Notes: generated by a model not told the origin, from the sequence alone. A stretch of 64,000 nt of DNA from Marinitoga aeolica (GCF_029910535.1 NZ_CP069362.1:1488001-1552000), one strand, 5' to 3'. Numbered from the stretch's first letter, positions 29,490-39,154 are shown. Program-made: numbers and translations.

Positions 29490-31217
29490 GTGAAAAAATT
29501 TTTATTATTTTTATTATTTATAGTTATATCTTTACTAATTTTTTCATTTCCAAGTGATTTAATTTTATTATTTGGAAATCCACATTCTCATACCGCATTT
29601 TCTGATGGAGAACCCGGAACAACTCCTTCAGATGCATATAAACACGCTAGAGATTTAGCTAACTTAGATTTTATAGCTGTAACTGATCACGCTTATTATT
29701 TTGAAGCGGATTACAAAGGAAGAGATAAGTTTGAGGTTATGAAAGAGATGGCTAAACAAGAAACAACAGAAAAATTTTCTGCGATAGCTGGATTTGAATG
29801 GACTGCAGGAGTTGGTCATATTAATGTTTTTGAAGCATCAAAGTGGACTAGCAGAAATGTTAAAACTACTATTGAAGAATTTTATGATTGGTTAATAAAC
29901 GAAAAGGTTATTGCACAATTTAATCATCCTATATCAATGTTTGGTACATTTAAAGATTTTGAATACTATCCAGAAGTTGATAATTATATTAATATGATCG
30001 AAGTAGGAAATGGTAGTTGGAGTAAAAACGATACGATTAATGAAGAAATGTTTTCTAATTATATAATAGCCTTAAAAAAAGGATGGCATGTAGGGGCTAC
30101 AGTTGGACAAGATAATCATATTGCGAATTGGGGTACAGGTAATGATTCTAGAACAGCTGTTTGGGTTAAAGAAAAAAGTAAAAATGGAATATTAGAAGGT
30201 TTTAAAAATAAAAAAACCTATGGAACAGAAGATAAAAATGTAAAACTTTGGATAGAAACAGATCATGTTTCAATGGGGGATATATATTATTATGATTCTG
30301 TTCCAGAAAAAATTCAATTAAAAGTATATTATAATGATCCGGATAATGAAAAAATAAAAACATTAAGTATTTATACTCCCAATAATGTTTATAAATATAA
30401 TAATTTAAACAATAATTATGAACATGTATTTGAAATACCTGTAGATTCCACATATTCTTTTGTTTTTGTTAGAATAGATCAATATGATGGAAATAGTATA
30501 GTTTCATCACCTATTTGGTATGAGCCTAAAGATGGTATTAGATTATTTGAAAAACCAAAAGCAAAAATGTATTCTAATTCAGAAAACAATTTAAATTTTT
30601 ATATATATAATATTTATGATACCAACTCAAAAGCTAATATTAAAATATACGTTGATGATGAATTATCCTTTAATGATGCATTAGAATTAAGTAGTTATGA
30701 AAAAAAGATGGTAAACGCAATTATAAAAACCCATAATACTAAAAGTGCAAATATTAAAATATATATAAATAATATATTATGGAAACATTATGACATAAAT
30801 TTAGAAGAAAAAATAAAAGTAGGAATTATAAATGTTAATCCAGGATTTTTAAAAGGAAAGTATATATTATCAAATGATATATCAAAAGAAATAAATGCTT
30901 TAATAATACCTTCAAGTATTTTAAGAGAAAAATACGAAGAAATTATTGAATTATCGAAGAAAATGAAAGTAGGAATTGTTATAGATGAAATAAATGATCA
31001 ATTGATTAGTATAATTCCAAATAAATTTGAAATTACCAAAGAAGAAATTAATAATGTAGAATTAAACAAATTATATTATAATAAATGTTATAAAGTATTA
31101 TATAAAGGAAAAGAAAGAGGCTTTATAATAAATAAAAATGTTATTATATTTCCGGGGAACCCGTTTGTATCTAAAAATAATGAACCATTTATTAGGCGAT
31201 TACTAAATTTAAAATGA
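29490..31217 (+). CDS. Exported PHP-domain metallohydrolase, CehA/McbA-like
   Basis: A 575-residue protein. After a signal peptide (KKFLLFLLFIVISLLIFS) comes a PHP domain with the metal-binding motifs NPHSHTAFSDG, VTDHAYY, GFEWTAG, FNHP and GQDNH within about residues 25-215. This resembles the CehA/McbA group of phosphoester/carbamate hydrolases. The C-terminal 300 residues are beta-rich and not recognised. GTG 29481 belongs to the Shine-Dalgarno region (AAAGAGGTGATC), so GTG 29490 is the preferred start. Being exported, it may scavenge phosphate from extracellular phosphodiesters; the substrate is unknown. Single-gene unit between two terminators. Confidence 0.75.
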   Translation: MKKFLLFLLFIVISLLIFSFPSDLILLFGNPHSHTAFSDGEPGTTPSDAYKHARDLANLDFIAVTDHAYYFEADYKGRDKFEVMKEMAKQETTEKFSAIAGFEWTAGVGHINVFEASKWTSRNVKTTIEEFYDWLINEKVIAQFNHPISMFGTFKDFEYYPEVDNYINMIEVGNGSWSKNDTINEEMFSNYIIALKKGWHVGATVGQDNHIANWGTGNDSRTAVWVKEKSKNGILEGFKNKKTYGTEDKNVKLWIETDHVSMGDIYYYDSVPEKIQLKVYYNDPDNEKIKTLSIYTPNNVYKYNNLNNNYEHVFEIPVDSTYSFVFVRIDQYDGNSIVSSPIWYEPKDGIRLFEKPKAKMYSNSENNLNFYIYNIYDTNSKANIKIYVDDELSFNDALELSSYEKKMVNAIIKTHNTKSANIKIYINNILWKHYDINLEEKIKVGIINVNPGFLKGKYILSNDISKEINALIIPSSILREKYEEIIELSKKMKVGIVIDEINDQLISIIPNKFEITKEEINNVELNKLYYNKCYKVLYKGKERGFIINKNVIIFPGNPFVSKNNEPFIRRLLNLK

Positions 31218-31256
31218 ACTGCACTAGCGTTTTATTCAGTTTGGAGACAAAGTCAT

Positions 31257-31284
31257 AACCTCCAGCGTTTGCTGGAGGTTTTTT
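31257..31284 (+). terminator. Terminator after the PHP-domain gene
   Basis: A 10-bp stem, AACCTCCAGC/GCTGGAGGTT, with a GTTT loop, followed by TTTTA. Confidence 0.85.
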
Positions 31285-31337
31285 ATATAGAAAAGTGACG
31301 GGTTATTTAAAGAGTTTGACTGTTTATCGGGAATTTC

Positions 31338-31365
31338 TTGAATAAAAAAATAGAAGGGATATAAT
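31338..31365 (+). promoter_or_regulatory. Promoter of the envelope/sensor operon
   Basis: TTGAAT, a 16-base spacer and TATAAT, ending 21 bases before the first ATG. A second -35-like TTGACT lies just upstream (31317-31322) without a partner at the usual distance. Confidence 0.6.
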
Positions 31366-31386
31366 ATAAATTGTGGAGGTGATAAT

Positions 31387-32088
31387 ATGAGGGAGTATTG
31401 GTATTTTTTGCCATTAGTAGGTGTCATATTTATACTTATGGCATTTCAAATAAGTGACTATAGTATAAAAGAAAATACAGCTATTCCTGATAAAATAACA
31501 GATTTAAAAGGAATTACTGAAATAGAGCTTAACGGTTTAAATATTAATATTAAATTTGATCCAGAGTCTGATAGAATTTTTTATTCTAATATTTTAAAAA
31601 CAAGTATTATAAATGGAAAACTAAAGTTAGATAGTATGGGGAAAGATAAGAATATGGAAATTGTTATTGGTTCAAAAAATAAATTCAATAGGATAAAAAT
31701 AAATGGTTTAAATATTCAAATTAGCGGAAAACTAAATTCTGAAAATTTTAATGTTGATGGAGCTAATGTTATTTTTAAAGATAATACTTTTTTTCAAGGA
31801 AACAAAATAATAGTAAATGGGACAAATGTAATTATCAAAGGAGAATATGACATGAATATTGCTAATATAAGTGGTATTTCTACTAATATCGATATTCAAG
31901 TAATTAATTGTAAAGATATTAAGTTTGATGGAATATCAGTAAATGCAAAGATAGAATATAAAGATACATGGGAAGGAGTTAGAACTATTAATTATGATGG
32001 AGTTTCAAACAATGTTACTATAAGAATGAGAAAAGATAATAAGGGTGAATTAAAAAGCAATAAAAAGATAAAGATTATAAGGTTTTAA
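31387..32088 (+). CDS. Membrane-anchored beta-solenoid-like protein, function unknown
   Basis: A 233-residue protein with one N-terminal membrane segment (residues 5-21) and a repetitive beta-rich remainder. The motif [ND]-G-x-[SN]-x-[NI] recurs: NGLNINIK, NGLNIQIS, DGANVIFK, NGTNVIIK, SGISTNID, DGISVNAK and DGVSNNVT, spaced about 20 residues apart. This suits a short beta-helix, as in DUF4097-type adhesin/solenoid domains; no enzyme motif is seen. Strong RBS TGGAGGTGATA. First gene of an operon leading into a LytS/LytTR two-component system, so it may take part in envelope stress sensing. Confidence 0.65.
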   Translation: MREYWYFLPLVGVIFILMAFQISDYSIKENTAIPDKITDLKGITEIELNGLNINIKFDPESDRIFYSNILKTSIINGKLKLDSMGKDKNMEIVIGSKNKFNRIKINGLNIQISGKLNSENFNVDGANVIFKDNTFFQGNKIIVNGTNVIIKGEYDMNIANISGISTNIDIQVINCKDIKFDGISVNAKIEYKDTWEGVRTINYDGVSNNVTIRMRKDNKGELKSNKKIKIIRF

Positions 32089-32110
32089 AAAATTTAAGGG
32101 AGGTATTGGT

Positions 32111-32755
32111 ATGAAAAAGGTAATTTTAATGATTGTTTTGGTTTTATCGATAACGATGTTTTCGATTAATTTTGGTGGAGGAGGATATTTATTCAACTAC
32201 ATACCTAAAGATCAGGTTTCTCAGATTAACCCTTTAAAAAAATATATAAATTTTGATGAGATTATATTACATGGTGGAGGTGGAATGGGAATTATGCCAA
32301 ATGGCTCATATATGGGGGGAGAAGGTTATAGTGGAGAAGTAATAAATGGCGATTATAAACTGGTGGTCTCTCAAGGATATTTTACGTTTGGAAAACATAT
32401 AAATATATTCAAAGTACTTGGCCTTAATATTGGAATGGGAATTGGTGGCGGAGAAACAATTATTAGTAAAAAGGTAGAAGGGTCCAGAAGCAGTAAAAAA
32501 ATAGATGATTTTGTTAATAATGTAGATTCAGTTCCTTATGTGATACAATTAAAAAGAGATGAATTATCAGTTTCGCCTAAAGCAAGTCTTTATTTTAATA
32601 TTATGGATTTTGTTAGTCTTTTTGTAGAGGGACGATTTACCTATAATTATTCACCTGAGAATTGGAAAATAGAAGGAGAATATACTGTAACTGATAATAT
32701 ACCAAATTACGATTATTATTACTCATTTGGGGCAGGTATTATGTGGGGGTTCTAA
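32111..32755 (+). CDS. Exported beta-barrel-like protein, function unknown
   Basis: A 214-residue protein with a signal peptide (KKVILMIVLVLSITMFS) followed by Gly-rich, alternating hydrophobic segments (GGGGYLFNYIP, ILHGGGGMGIM, GLNIGMGIGGGE) and a C-terminus SFGAGIMWGF with the terminal aromatic residue common in outer-membrane barrels. Likely located in the toga (outer sheath). Twenty-two bases after the solenoid gene; its TAA overlaps the next ATG by one base (TAATG). Confidence 0.6.
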   Translation: MKKVILMIVLVLSITMFSINFGGGGYLFNYIPKDQVSQINPLKKYINFDEIILHGGGGMGIMPNGSYMGGEGYSGEVINGDYKLVVSQGYFTFGKHINIFKVLGLNIGMGIGGGETIISKKVEGSRSSKKIDDFVNNVDSVPYVIQLKRDELSVSPKASLYFNIMDFVSLFVEGRFTYNYSPENWKIEGEYTVTDNIPNYDYYYSFGAGIMWGF

Positions 32756-33315
32756 TGAGAAAATGGATTATAGTTATTGTTTTATTAATTTTATCAATAA
32801 GAATATTTCCGGATAATGTTAATATATTGAATGCATACCTAAAGAATTTTGATTCTTTCACTAAAAAAGAGTTGGATAATATTTTAAAGAATTTCAATAA
32901 TGCTAAAAATATGGATAATTTGTTGAAAATAGTTCATGGCAGTATATTGGTGAAAAAATCCATCTATGAGTGGTTTTTCCCATTAAAATATTATTATATT
33001 TATGCAGGTATGTTGGAAATGAAAGAGGTTGTTAAAAGCGATTTTGACAACCTCCTTTACCGTTATATACGTGGAAAAACAGCATATGAAATTATTAATT
33101 ATGATTTTTCTAAGGAAATATTTATAAATGATTTTGAATATATATATATTAGGGCTAATGAAAAATTTAAAGAAAAGTATGATTTTGGCGAGATATTATA
33201 TAAACTCTCAGAAATATATAAGCATAATAATCCAAAAAAAAGTAAAAAATTACTGGAAGAGTTAAAGGAATATAAAGGATCTTATTATTATAGGATGATT
33301 TACGATGAAGAATAA
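32755..33315 (+). CDS. Exported alpha-helical protein, function unknown
   Basis: A 186-residue protein beginning at an ATG that overlaps the previous stop. It has a signal peptide (RKWIIVIVLLILSIRIFP) followed by a helical, charged domain with Tyr-rich helices and tetratricopeptide-like spacing (KNFNNAKNMDNLLKIVHG...). An in-frame GTG at 32743 exists but lies within the upstream coding end. The last 11 bases overlap the start of the LytS-type kinase gene, so the genes are probably translated together. Confidence 0.6.
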   Translation: MRKWIIVIVLLILSIRIFPDNVNILNAYLKNFDSFTKKELDNILKNFNNAKNMDNLLKIVHGSILVKKSIYEWFFPLKYYYIYAGMLEMKEVVKSDFDNLLYRYIRGKTAYEIINYDFSKEIFINDFEYIYIRANEKFKEKYDFGEILYKLSEIYKHNNPKKSKKLLEELKEYKGSYYYRMIYDEE

Positions 33316-33467
33316 GAATTTATATAAAATATTATTAGAAAATCAAATAGGTGCCTTATTCGTGGTATTTCTAATATATATATTTTCTCCATATTTTAAT
33401 TTATGGTATGGTATTTTAATTGCAGAAATTTTTTCAAATTCCATAGGTATAATTTATTATATTCTTC

Positions 33468-35085
33468 GGTAGCATGTAAAATTTTGTGTAAATGCCTCTT
33501 CTTGGATGGTAATAAATTAATTAAATTGGATTATTATTCTTAAATTATTTTCATATGAATTATCGTCTATATTGTAATATGCTTTAGTAGTAATTTTCAG
33601 AAGTTTTTGATGTGATTTTTGGGAATAAACACTCTTTTGCAATTTTAACTGCAAGATTTAACATTATTAAATTGAGAATATATTTTTAGTGTTAGTTTTT
33701 AGCATTTAGTTTTATGTATTATTGATTATTTCAGGTTTTTGAATTTAGTTGTATTAAGAATTATAGACGTATTTTGTTATTCTTTCTTTAAAAAAGATGG
33801 ATAGTTCGTTTAGGACTTTACTCCAGTTTCTATATCGAGCTGTCCATCTTTTTGTTGCATCTATTGTTGCTAAATATAATATTTTTAATAATGCATCATC
33901 ATTTGGAAATGAAGTTTTATTTTTAGTCACTTTTCTATATTGTCTATTCAATGATTCTATTACATTTGTTGTGTACATTATTTTTCTTACATCATCACCA
34001 TAATCAAAATATGGCGATATTGTTTCCCAGTGTTTTTCCCAACTTTCTAATGCTAATTTGTATTTTGTCCATTTATTTTCTTTTAAATCCTGTAGATTTG
34101 AATAAGCTATATCTTTATTCGGTGCTTTATATACTTTTTTTAAATCATTTACAAGTTCCTTTCTATCTTTGTAATTAACATATTTTAATGTATTTCTTAT
34201 TTGATGTATTATACATCTTTGTACTACAGTATCAGGAAATGCAGCTTTAATTGCTTGTGGAAATCCAGTTAATCCATCTACTGAAGCTATTAATATATCC
34301 TTAACTCCTCTATTTTTTAAATCATTCAATACTCTTAACCAAAATTTTGATGATTCAATTTCCCCTATGTATATACCAAGGACTTCTTTAAATCCATCAA
34401 TATTTACTCCTATTACAACATATGCAGTCTTTTTAATTATTTCACCATCATCTTTTACTTTAAATACTATTCCATCCATGAAAACAAAAGTATATATCTC
34501 TTCTAATGGTCTGCTTTGCCACTCTCTAATTTCGGGTAATATCTTATTAGTTATTTTACTTATCATTTCAGCTGATAATTCTACTCCATATATATCTTCT
34601 ACATTCTTAGCTATATCTTTCGTACTTAATCCTAAACCATACATTCCTATTATTCTACCTTCAATATCTGAAATATCTCTTTTATATTTTGGTATTATTT
34701 TCGGTTCATATTCCCCTTTTCTATCTCTGGGTATTTTTAATTCCATCTCACCCATACTTGATCTTACCTTTTTTGAGCTGTATCCATTTCTAGAATTATC
34801 TGTTTCTTTATTTTCTTTATCGTATTTCTCATACCCTAACTCATCTTCTAATTCAGCTTCTAACATTTCTTGTATTATTGGTCCCATCAATTCTTTAATC
34901 TTATCATATACATCTTTCATTGTATTTACTTCAGGATCCCTTGCTATTAACTTTGCTAACTTTTCAATGTTACTTTCTTCTTTTTTCTTTCTCTTTGCCA
35001 TTTTAAAAACCCCCTTCTTGGTTTTATTTTACCATACCAAGAAGAGGGTTCTATTTTTTATTTACACAAAATTTTTTATGGTCTC
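33468..35085 (-). mobile_element. Insertion sequence, IS256 family (1618 bp)
   Basis: Bounded by imperfect 26-bp inverted repeats at 33468-33493 and 35060-35085 that share AAAATTTTGTGTAAAT, including the TGTGTAAA typical of IS256-family ends. The target duplication TATTCTTC lies at 33460-33467 and 35086-35093. A second inverted pair, CCTCTTCTTGG/CCAAGAAGAGG, lies just inside each end (33495-33505, 35037-35047). It holds one transposase gene and about 260 bases of A+T-rich DNA without a gene at its left side. Confidence 0.92.
33754..35001 (-). CDS. IS256-family (mutator-type) transposase
   Basis: A 415-residue DDE transposase. Seen: the charged N-terminal region (AKRKKKEESNIEK), DELGYEKYD, IPRDRKGEYEP, and the acidic residues in FVFMDGIVFKV, ASVDGLTGFP and NVIESLNRQYR that suit the D, D and E of the catalytic triad. 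ATG behind AAGGGGG. Length is normal and the frame is intact, so the element could still be active. It lies antisense to the kinase gene it interrupts. Confidence 0.95.
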   Translation of the reverse strand: MAKRKKKEESNIEKLAKLIARDPEVNTMKDVYDKIKELMGPIIQEMLEAELEDELGYEKYDKENKETDNSRNGYSSKKVRSSMGEMELKIPRDRKGEYEPKIIPKYKRDISDIEGRIIGMYGLGLSTKDIAKNVEDIYGVELSAEMISKITNKILPEIREWQSRPLEEIYTFVFMDGIVFKVKDDGEIIKKTAYVVIGVNIDGFKEVLGIYIGEIESSKFWLRVLNDLKNRGVKDILIASVDGLTGFPQAIKAAFPDTVVQRCIIHQIRNTLKYVNYKDRKELVNDLKKVYKAPNKDIAYSNLQDLKENKWTKYKLALESWEKHWETISPYFDYGDDVRKIMYTTNVIESLNRQYRKVTKNKTSFPNDDALLKILYLATIDATKRWTARYRNWSKVLNELSIFFKERITKYVYNS

Positions 35086-35936
35086 TATTCTTCAAAAATT
35101 TTTAAATTTATTTGTGAGAATAGAAATAAAATTTTTAAATAAAATAATTAACATTTTGATTTTGATTTTTAGTTTTTTTTCTGGTATAGTTATCTCAGAG
35201 TATATAATGTCAAATCTCCTTGCTTTTAATATTTTTCCATCTTATAAATATTTATTTTTAATAACCATTATTATTCTTTTATTTTTAATATTTTTAATTA
35301 TTATAATATATAAAAAGTTAAATGAAGAAATAAGAAAAAATGAACGACTGAAAAATGAAAAATTAAAAGCAGAATTGGTATCATTAAGATCAAAATTAAA
35401 TCCTCACTTTTTATTTAATACATTAAATACCCTACTGGAAATTGGGCAGGAAAATTCTGAACAAATGGAAAAAATTATAATAAATCTTTCAGATATATAT
35501 AGAAAAATATTATATTCTTCAGATAAAGATTTAGTATTTTTGGAAGAAGAAGTAAATCTAATAAAAGAATATCTTGAGATAGAAAAAATAAGATTGGGAA
35601 ATAGACTAGAGTGCGAATTTAGCATAGATAATAATTTAAATAAATTTCAAATACCCCCTTTAATATTGGAGCCTATTGTCGAAAATGCTATAATTCATGG
35701 AATCTCAAAGAAAAAAGAAGGCGGAAAAATAAGTGTTTCTGCTTTTAAAAAATCAAATGCAATAATATTTGAAATTATAGATAACGGAATAGGAAAAATT
35801 GAAGATATAAATTTAGGTTTTGGGCTTATAAGTATAAAGAATAGGTTGACACTAACATATGATAATGCGAAAATTGAGTTTGAACAAAATAATCCGTCAG
35901 GAATAAAGGTAATAATAAAAATCGGGGGATGAAATT

Positions 35937-36665
35937 ATGTTAATAAAAAGTATTATTATTGAAGATGAAGAACATTCCTTAAATAGATTAAAAAAACTTC
36001 TAACTAATTTTGATTATATTAAATTAGTTGGAGAAGCAAGATCAGGTAAAGAAGCTATTGACTTAATAGAAAAAAACAAACCAGATTTAATATTTCTTGA
36101 TATTAATTTGCCAGAAAAAGATGGATTTGACGTATTAAAGGAACTTTCTTATGAACCATTAGTGATTTTTGTCACCGCTTATCAGGAATATGCGATAAAA
36201 GCATTTGAAGAGAATGCTGTTGATTATTTATTAAAACCATTTGATTTAAAAAGATTAAAAATGTCTATTGAAAGAGTAATAGAAAGAAAACAAGTAATAA
36301 ATAAATCTTTATTAGAAAAAATTAGTCATAGTAATTATTTAAGAAAATTTTCAGTAAAAGATAGGAATATAATTTTAATTATCTCAGAAGAAGAAATATA
36401 TTATTTTAAGGCAGAAGATAAATATGTTTTTTTATGCACTAAAAGTGAAGAATATTATTATGATGAAACATTAAAAAAATTAGAAGAAGTTCTTGATCCG
36501 GAAAAATTTATTAGAATTCATAAGAGTTATATAGTTTCTATTGAGCATATAAAAAGGTTTAAAAAGTATTTTACACGTGATTATATTTTAGAATTAGATA
36601 ATGGTGTAGAACTGAAAATAGGTAGAAGCTATATACATCATATAAAAGAAAAATTTAAATTCTAA
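35937..36665 (+). CDS. LytTR-family response regulator
   Basis: A 242-residue protein with an N-terminal receiver domain (phospho-acceptor Asp55 in LIFLDINLPEKDG; acidic pair IIEDEE; Lys in YLLKPFD) and a C-terminal LytTR DNA-binding domain from about residue 140, with EIYYFKAEDKYVFL and FIRIHKSYIVSIEHI. It starts 5 bases after the kinase gene. Known relatives control envelope, competence or transporter genes; the ABC genes just downstream are the likely target. With the kinase gene broken by the IS, its phosphorylation may be lost or may depend on another kinase. Confidence 0.9.
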   Translation: MLIKSIIIEDEEHSLNRLKKLLTNFDYIKLVGEARSGKEAIDLIEKNKPDLIFLDINLPEKDGFDVLKELSYEPLVIFVTAYQEYAIKAFEENAVDYLLKPFDLKRLKMSIERVIERKQVINKSLLEKISHSNYLRKFSVKDRNIILIISEEEIYYFKAEDKYVFLCTKSEEYYYDETLKKLEEVLDPEKFIRIHKSYIVSIEHIKRFKKYFTRDYILELDNGVELKIGRSYIHHIKEKFKF

Positions 36666-36678
36666 CGGGGGTGTTTTT

Positions 36679-37431
36679 GTGATTAAAGCTAAAAATTTAG
36701 TAAGAAAGTTTGGTGACTTTGTAGCAGTAAATAATGTAAATCTTGATATTAAAAAAGGAGAAATATATGGATTTTTAGGCCCAAACGGCGCTGGTAAAAC
36801 AACAACTATAAGAATGCTTACAGGGACATTAAAACCCACATCAGGAGAAATAGAAATATTAGGGTTAAATATGAAAACTGATGAAATAAAAATAAAAGCG
36901 AACATAGGAGTAGTCCCCGATGAACCAAAGATGTATGAAAATCTAAAAGGTTCAGAATTTATTGAGTTTATTATGAACATATATGAGGTAGATAAAAAAG
37001 AAGCAAAAAATCGCCTTGATGAAATTTGTGAGGCATTTGAAATAGATTATCTTGATTCATTTATAGGTGATTATTCGCATGGTATGAAACAAAAATTAAT
37101 GGTTGCATCTGTTTTAATGAGAAAGCCGAAAGTTATATTTTTGGATGAGCCAACCGTTGGTCTTGACGCAAAATCAGCAAAAATATTAAAAATGTTATTA
37201 GAAAAGTATTCAAAAGAAGGTGCTACAATATTTTTAACTACTCATATACTGGAAATTGCTGAAAAAATGTGTGATAGAATAGGTATTATTTCGGGAGGTA
37301 AATTAATAGCAGAAGGTACATTAGAAGAATTAAAATCATTATCAAAAACGGATGAAAAACAATCACTTGAAGATTTATTCCTTGAGTTAACGGGTGCCGG
37401 GGAATTAGATGATATTATAAAAGAGCTTTAG
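36679..37431 (+). CDS. ABC transporter ATP-binding protein
   Basis: A 250-residue ATPase with Walker A GPNGAGKTTT, signature SHGMKQKLMVASVL, Walker B VIFLDEPTVGLD and the TTH switch His. GTG start behind AACGGGGGTG. It pairs with the large permease that follows and is in one operon with the LytTR regulator. Confidence 0.92.
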   Translation: MIKAKNLVRKFGDFVAVNNVNLDIKKGEIYGFLGPNGAGKTTTIRMLTGTLKPTSGEIEILGLNMKTDEIKIKANIGVVPDEPKMYENLKGSEFIEFIMNIYEVDKKEAKNRLDEICEAFEIDYLDSFIGDYSHGMKQKLMVASVLMRKPKVIFLDEPTVGLDAKSAKILKMLLEKYSKEGATIFLTTHILEIAEKMCDRIGIISGGKLIAEGTLEELKSLSKTDEKQSLEDLFLELTGAGELDDIIKEL

Positions 37432-37441
37432 GGGTGATTTA

Positions 37442-39046
37442 ATGAAAAGCAAAATATGGCTAATATTAAAATATTCTTATCAAAACAAAGTAAGACCTAA
37501 AAAACGAAAAGATGGAACATACAAAAAATCTAATCCTTTTAGTGCGTTAGCAGCATATTTGATTCCTGCAGTGGTTTTTGGAATATCGATTACTCCATTT
37601 ATGTATTTAATGTTTAAGGACTTAAATATACCATTATCACAATTAGGAATAGATTTACCATGGACAATTTTGGATATAGTGTTTTCAATGTGGTTCTTAA
37701 TTATGGGGTTTATGTTCTTTCTTAATTATTCACCAGCTATTGTTGCCAATTTATATGAGAGTGATATGACTAAAATATTATTAGCGATGCCGTTAAAACG
37801 TTCCGATATATATTTATCTAGTGCTGTAGATAGTTTGATAATGGCAGGATTACCTCTTGGAATGATGATACCTATTTTCTTCGTATATGGAATAATAGCT
37901 AAAACAAATATGTTATTAGCAACAATTTCAGGAATAGGTTATATATTATTTTTATTGTTAATATCCAATCTTGGAGGAGTATTATTTTCAAAATTTCTAA
38001 CTAAAACTTCTGCTAAAAGAATGACAATGATAATGTATTTTATAAGTATATTTATATATGTAGGAATAACAAATATAATCCCAAGAATAATGGAAAATAA
38101 TTCTATAAATCAAATAACAGAGTCATTAACTAAATTGTCTACATTGTTATTAAATTATGCATGGCCGCATACATGGATAATTTTAATAATGAAAGGTAAT
38201 ATTATAGCATTAACCATACTCCTGGTAACGATAATTATACTTGGTTATATTGTATATAATATCTCCAATTCTTTAGAATTAAGTGTTTCCAGAAAAAAAG
38301 GTAAAAAGAAAAATAACGAAATTAATTTCAAAACAACAAAATTCCCAACAATTAAAAAAGATTTTAAATTATTGTTTAGAGATTCTCAAACGTTTTTCCT
38401 TATACTATATCCCATATTTTTACCGCTTATTTTTATATTTACAAATTCAGATGCAAATATTATGAGTTTAGTTTTTATAATGATAGCTACAATATATTCT
38501 GCAATGTTAGCGATATATTCAATAGCTTATGAAGGGAAAATATGGCCAATGCCAAAATTATTACCTATTACAATGGGAAATATGATATTTTCAAAGATTA
38601 TTGTTCCGATTTTAATTTTTTCAGCTGAATATATAGGTATTTCATTTTTAGCCTTTTTTTTAGGAAAAGCAACGTGGGTAATCTTTGTAACTATAATTCC
38701 TGTAATTATTTTAATTGTATATGCTTCAATATTAGGAGTTAGCATATATTTAAAGAACCCTAAAAGAGATTTATCACAAAAAAACATAATAAAAGGAAAA
38801 GAAGTGATGTCGCTCGAAGGGATAGTTATGGGATTTAGCTTTGGTATATTTCTTCCGGGAAATTTATATATGCTTTCAATAAATAACGTTCAAATGAAAA
38901 ATAAGTTTATTGATTTTCTTTTTGATTCATCTATTTTATATCATTTAGTTGGCGGAGTTTTACCAATATCTTTATTAGTTTTAGCTATATATTTGACTAT
39001 TAAAGAAATAAATAAAGTAAAAGAAAGAATGTTGAAATGGGAGTGA
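37442..39046 (+). CDS. ABC exporter permease
   Basis: A 534-residue membrane protein with roughly twelve hydrophobic segments in two groups separated by a basic cytoplasmic loop (SRKKGKKKNNEINFKTTKFP). A basic N-terminus (KVRPKKRKDGTYKKSNP) precedes the first helix. The partner ATPase ends 10 bases upstream. Substrate unknown; LytTR-linked ABC-2 exporters often handle peptides or confer resistance to them, so self-protection is one possibility. Confidence 0.8.
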   Translation: MKSKIWLILKYSYQNKVRPKKRKDGTYKKSNPFSALAAYLIPAVVFGISITPFMYLMFKDLNIPLSQLGIDLPWTILDIVFSMWFLIMGFMFFLNYSPAIVANLYESDMTKILLAMPLKRSDIYLSSAVDSLIMAGLPLGMMIPIFFVYGIIAKTNMLLATISGIGYILFLLLISNLGGVLFSKFLTKTSAKRMTMIMYFISIFIYVGITNIIPRIMENNSINQITESLTKLSTLLLNYAWPHTWIILIMKGNIIALTILLVTIIILGYIVYNISNSLELSVSRKKGKKKNNEINFKTTKFPTIKKDFKLLFRDSQTFFLILYPIFLPLIFIFTNSDANIMSLVFIMIATIYSAMLAIYSIAYEGKIWPMPKLLPITMGNMIFSKIIVPILIFSAEYIGISFLAFFLGKATWVIFVTIIPVIILIVYASILGVSIYLKNPKRDLSQKNIIKGKEVMSLEGIVMGFSFGIFLPGNLYMLSINNVQMKNKFIDFLFDSSILYHLVGGVLPISLLVLAIYLTIKEINKVKERMLKWE

Positions 39047-39130
39047 AACAGTATTCTAAGCAATTTTTAAGGATATTAGGATATAATCTTATTACAACCC
39101 CTTAAAATAAATAATAAACAGGCAAATTTA

Positions 39131-39154
39131 GCTCCCGTAAGGGAGCGTTTTTTT
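39131..39154 (+). terminator. Terminator of the sensor/ABC operon
   Basis: Stem GCTCCC/GGGAGC with GTAA loop, followed by GTTTTTTT. It lies 85 bases after the permease stop. Confidence 0.85.

Larger units (their letters stand above)
33305..35932 (+). pseudogene. LytS-type sensor histidine kinase gene interrupted by an IS256-family element
   Basis: Two parts of one gene, 33305-33467 and 35094-35932, flank an IS. Joining them across one copy of the 8-bp target repeat gives an uninterrupted 333-residue frame through ...YYIL-QKFLNLF.... The product would have about four membrane helices (residues 15-130), a His_kinase domain with the phospho-acceptor motif LNPHFLFNTLN (His near 159) and a HATPase region with VENAIIHG and DNGIG. 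Autophosphorylation of the His and transfer to the downstream LytTR regulator is the family's known role. The 3' part might still be made as a soluble fragment, but without sensing helices at the N-terminus. Confidence 0.9.

Noticed and set aside
34367-35932. One long open frame of 521 codons spanning the IS and the kinase
   Set aside because: Its first two thirds are antisense to the transposase; only the part after 35085 is the kinase gene. It is an accidental fusion across the IS edge.
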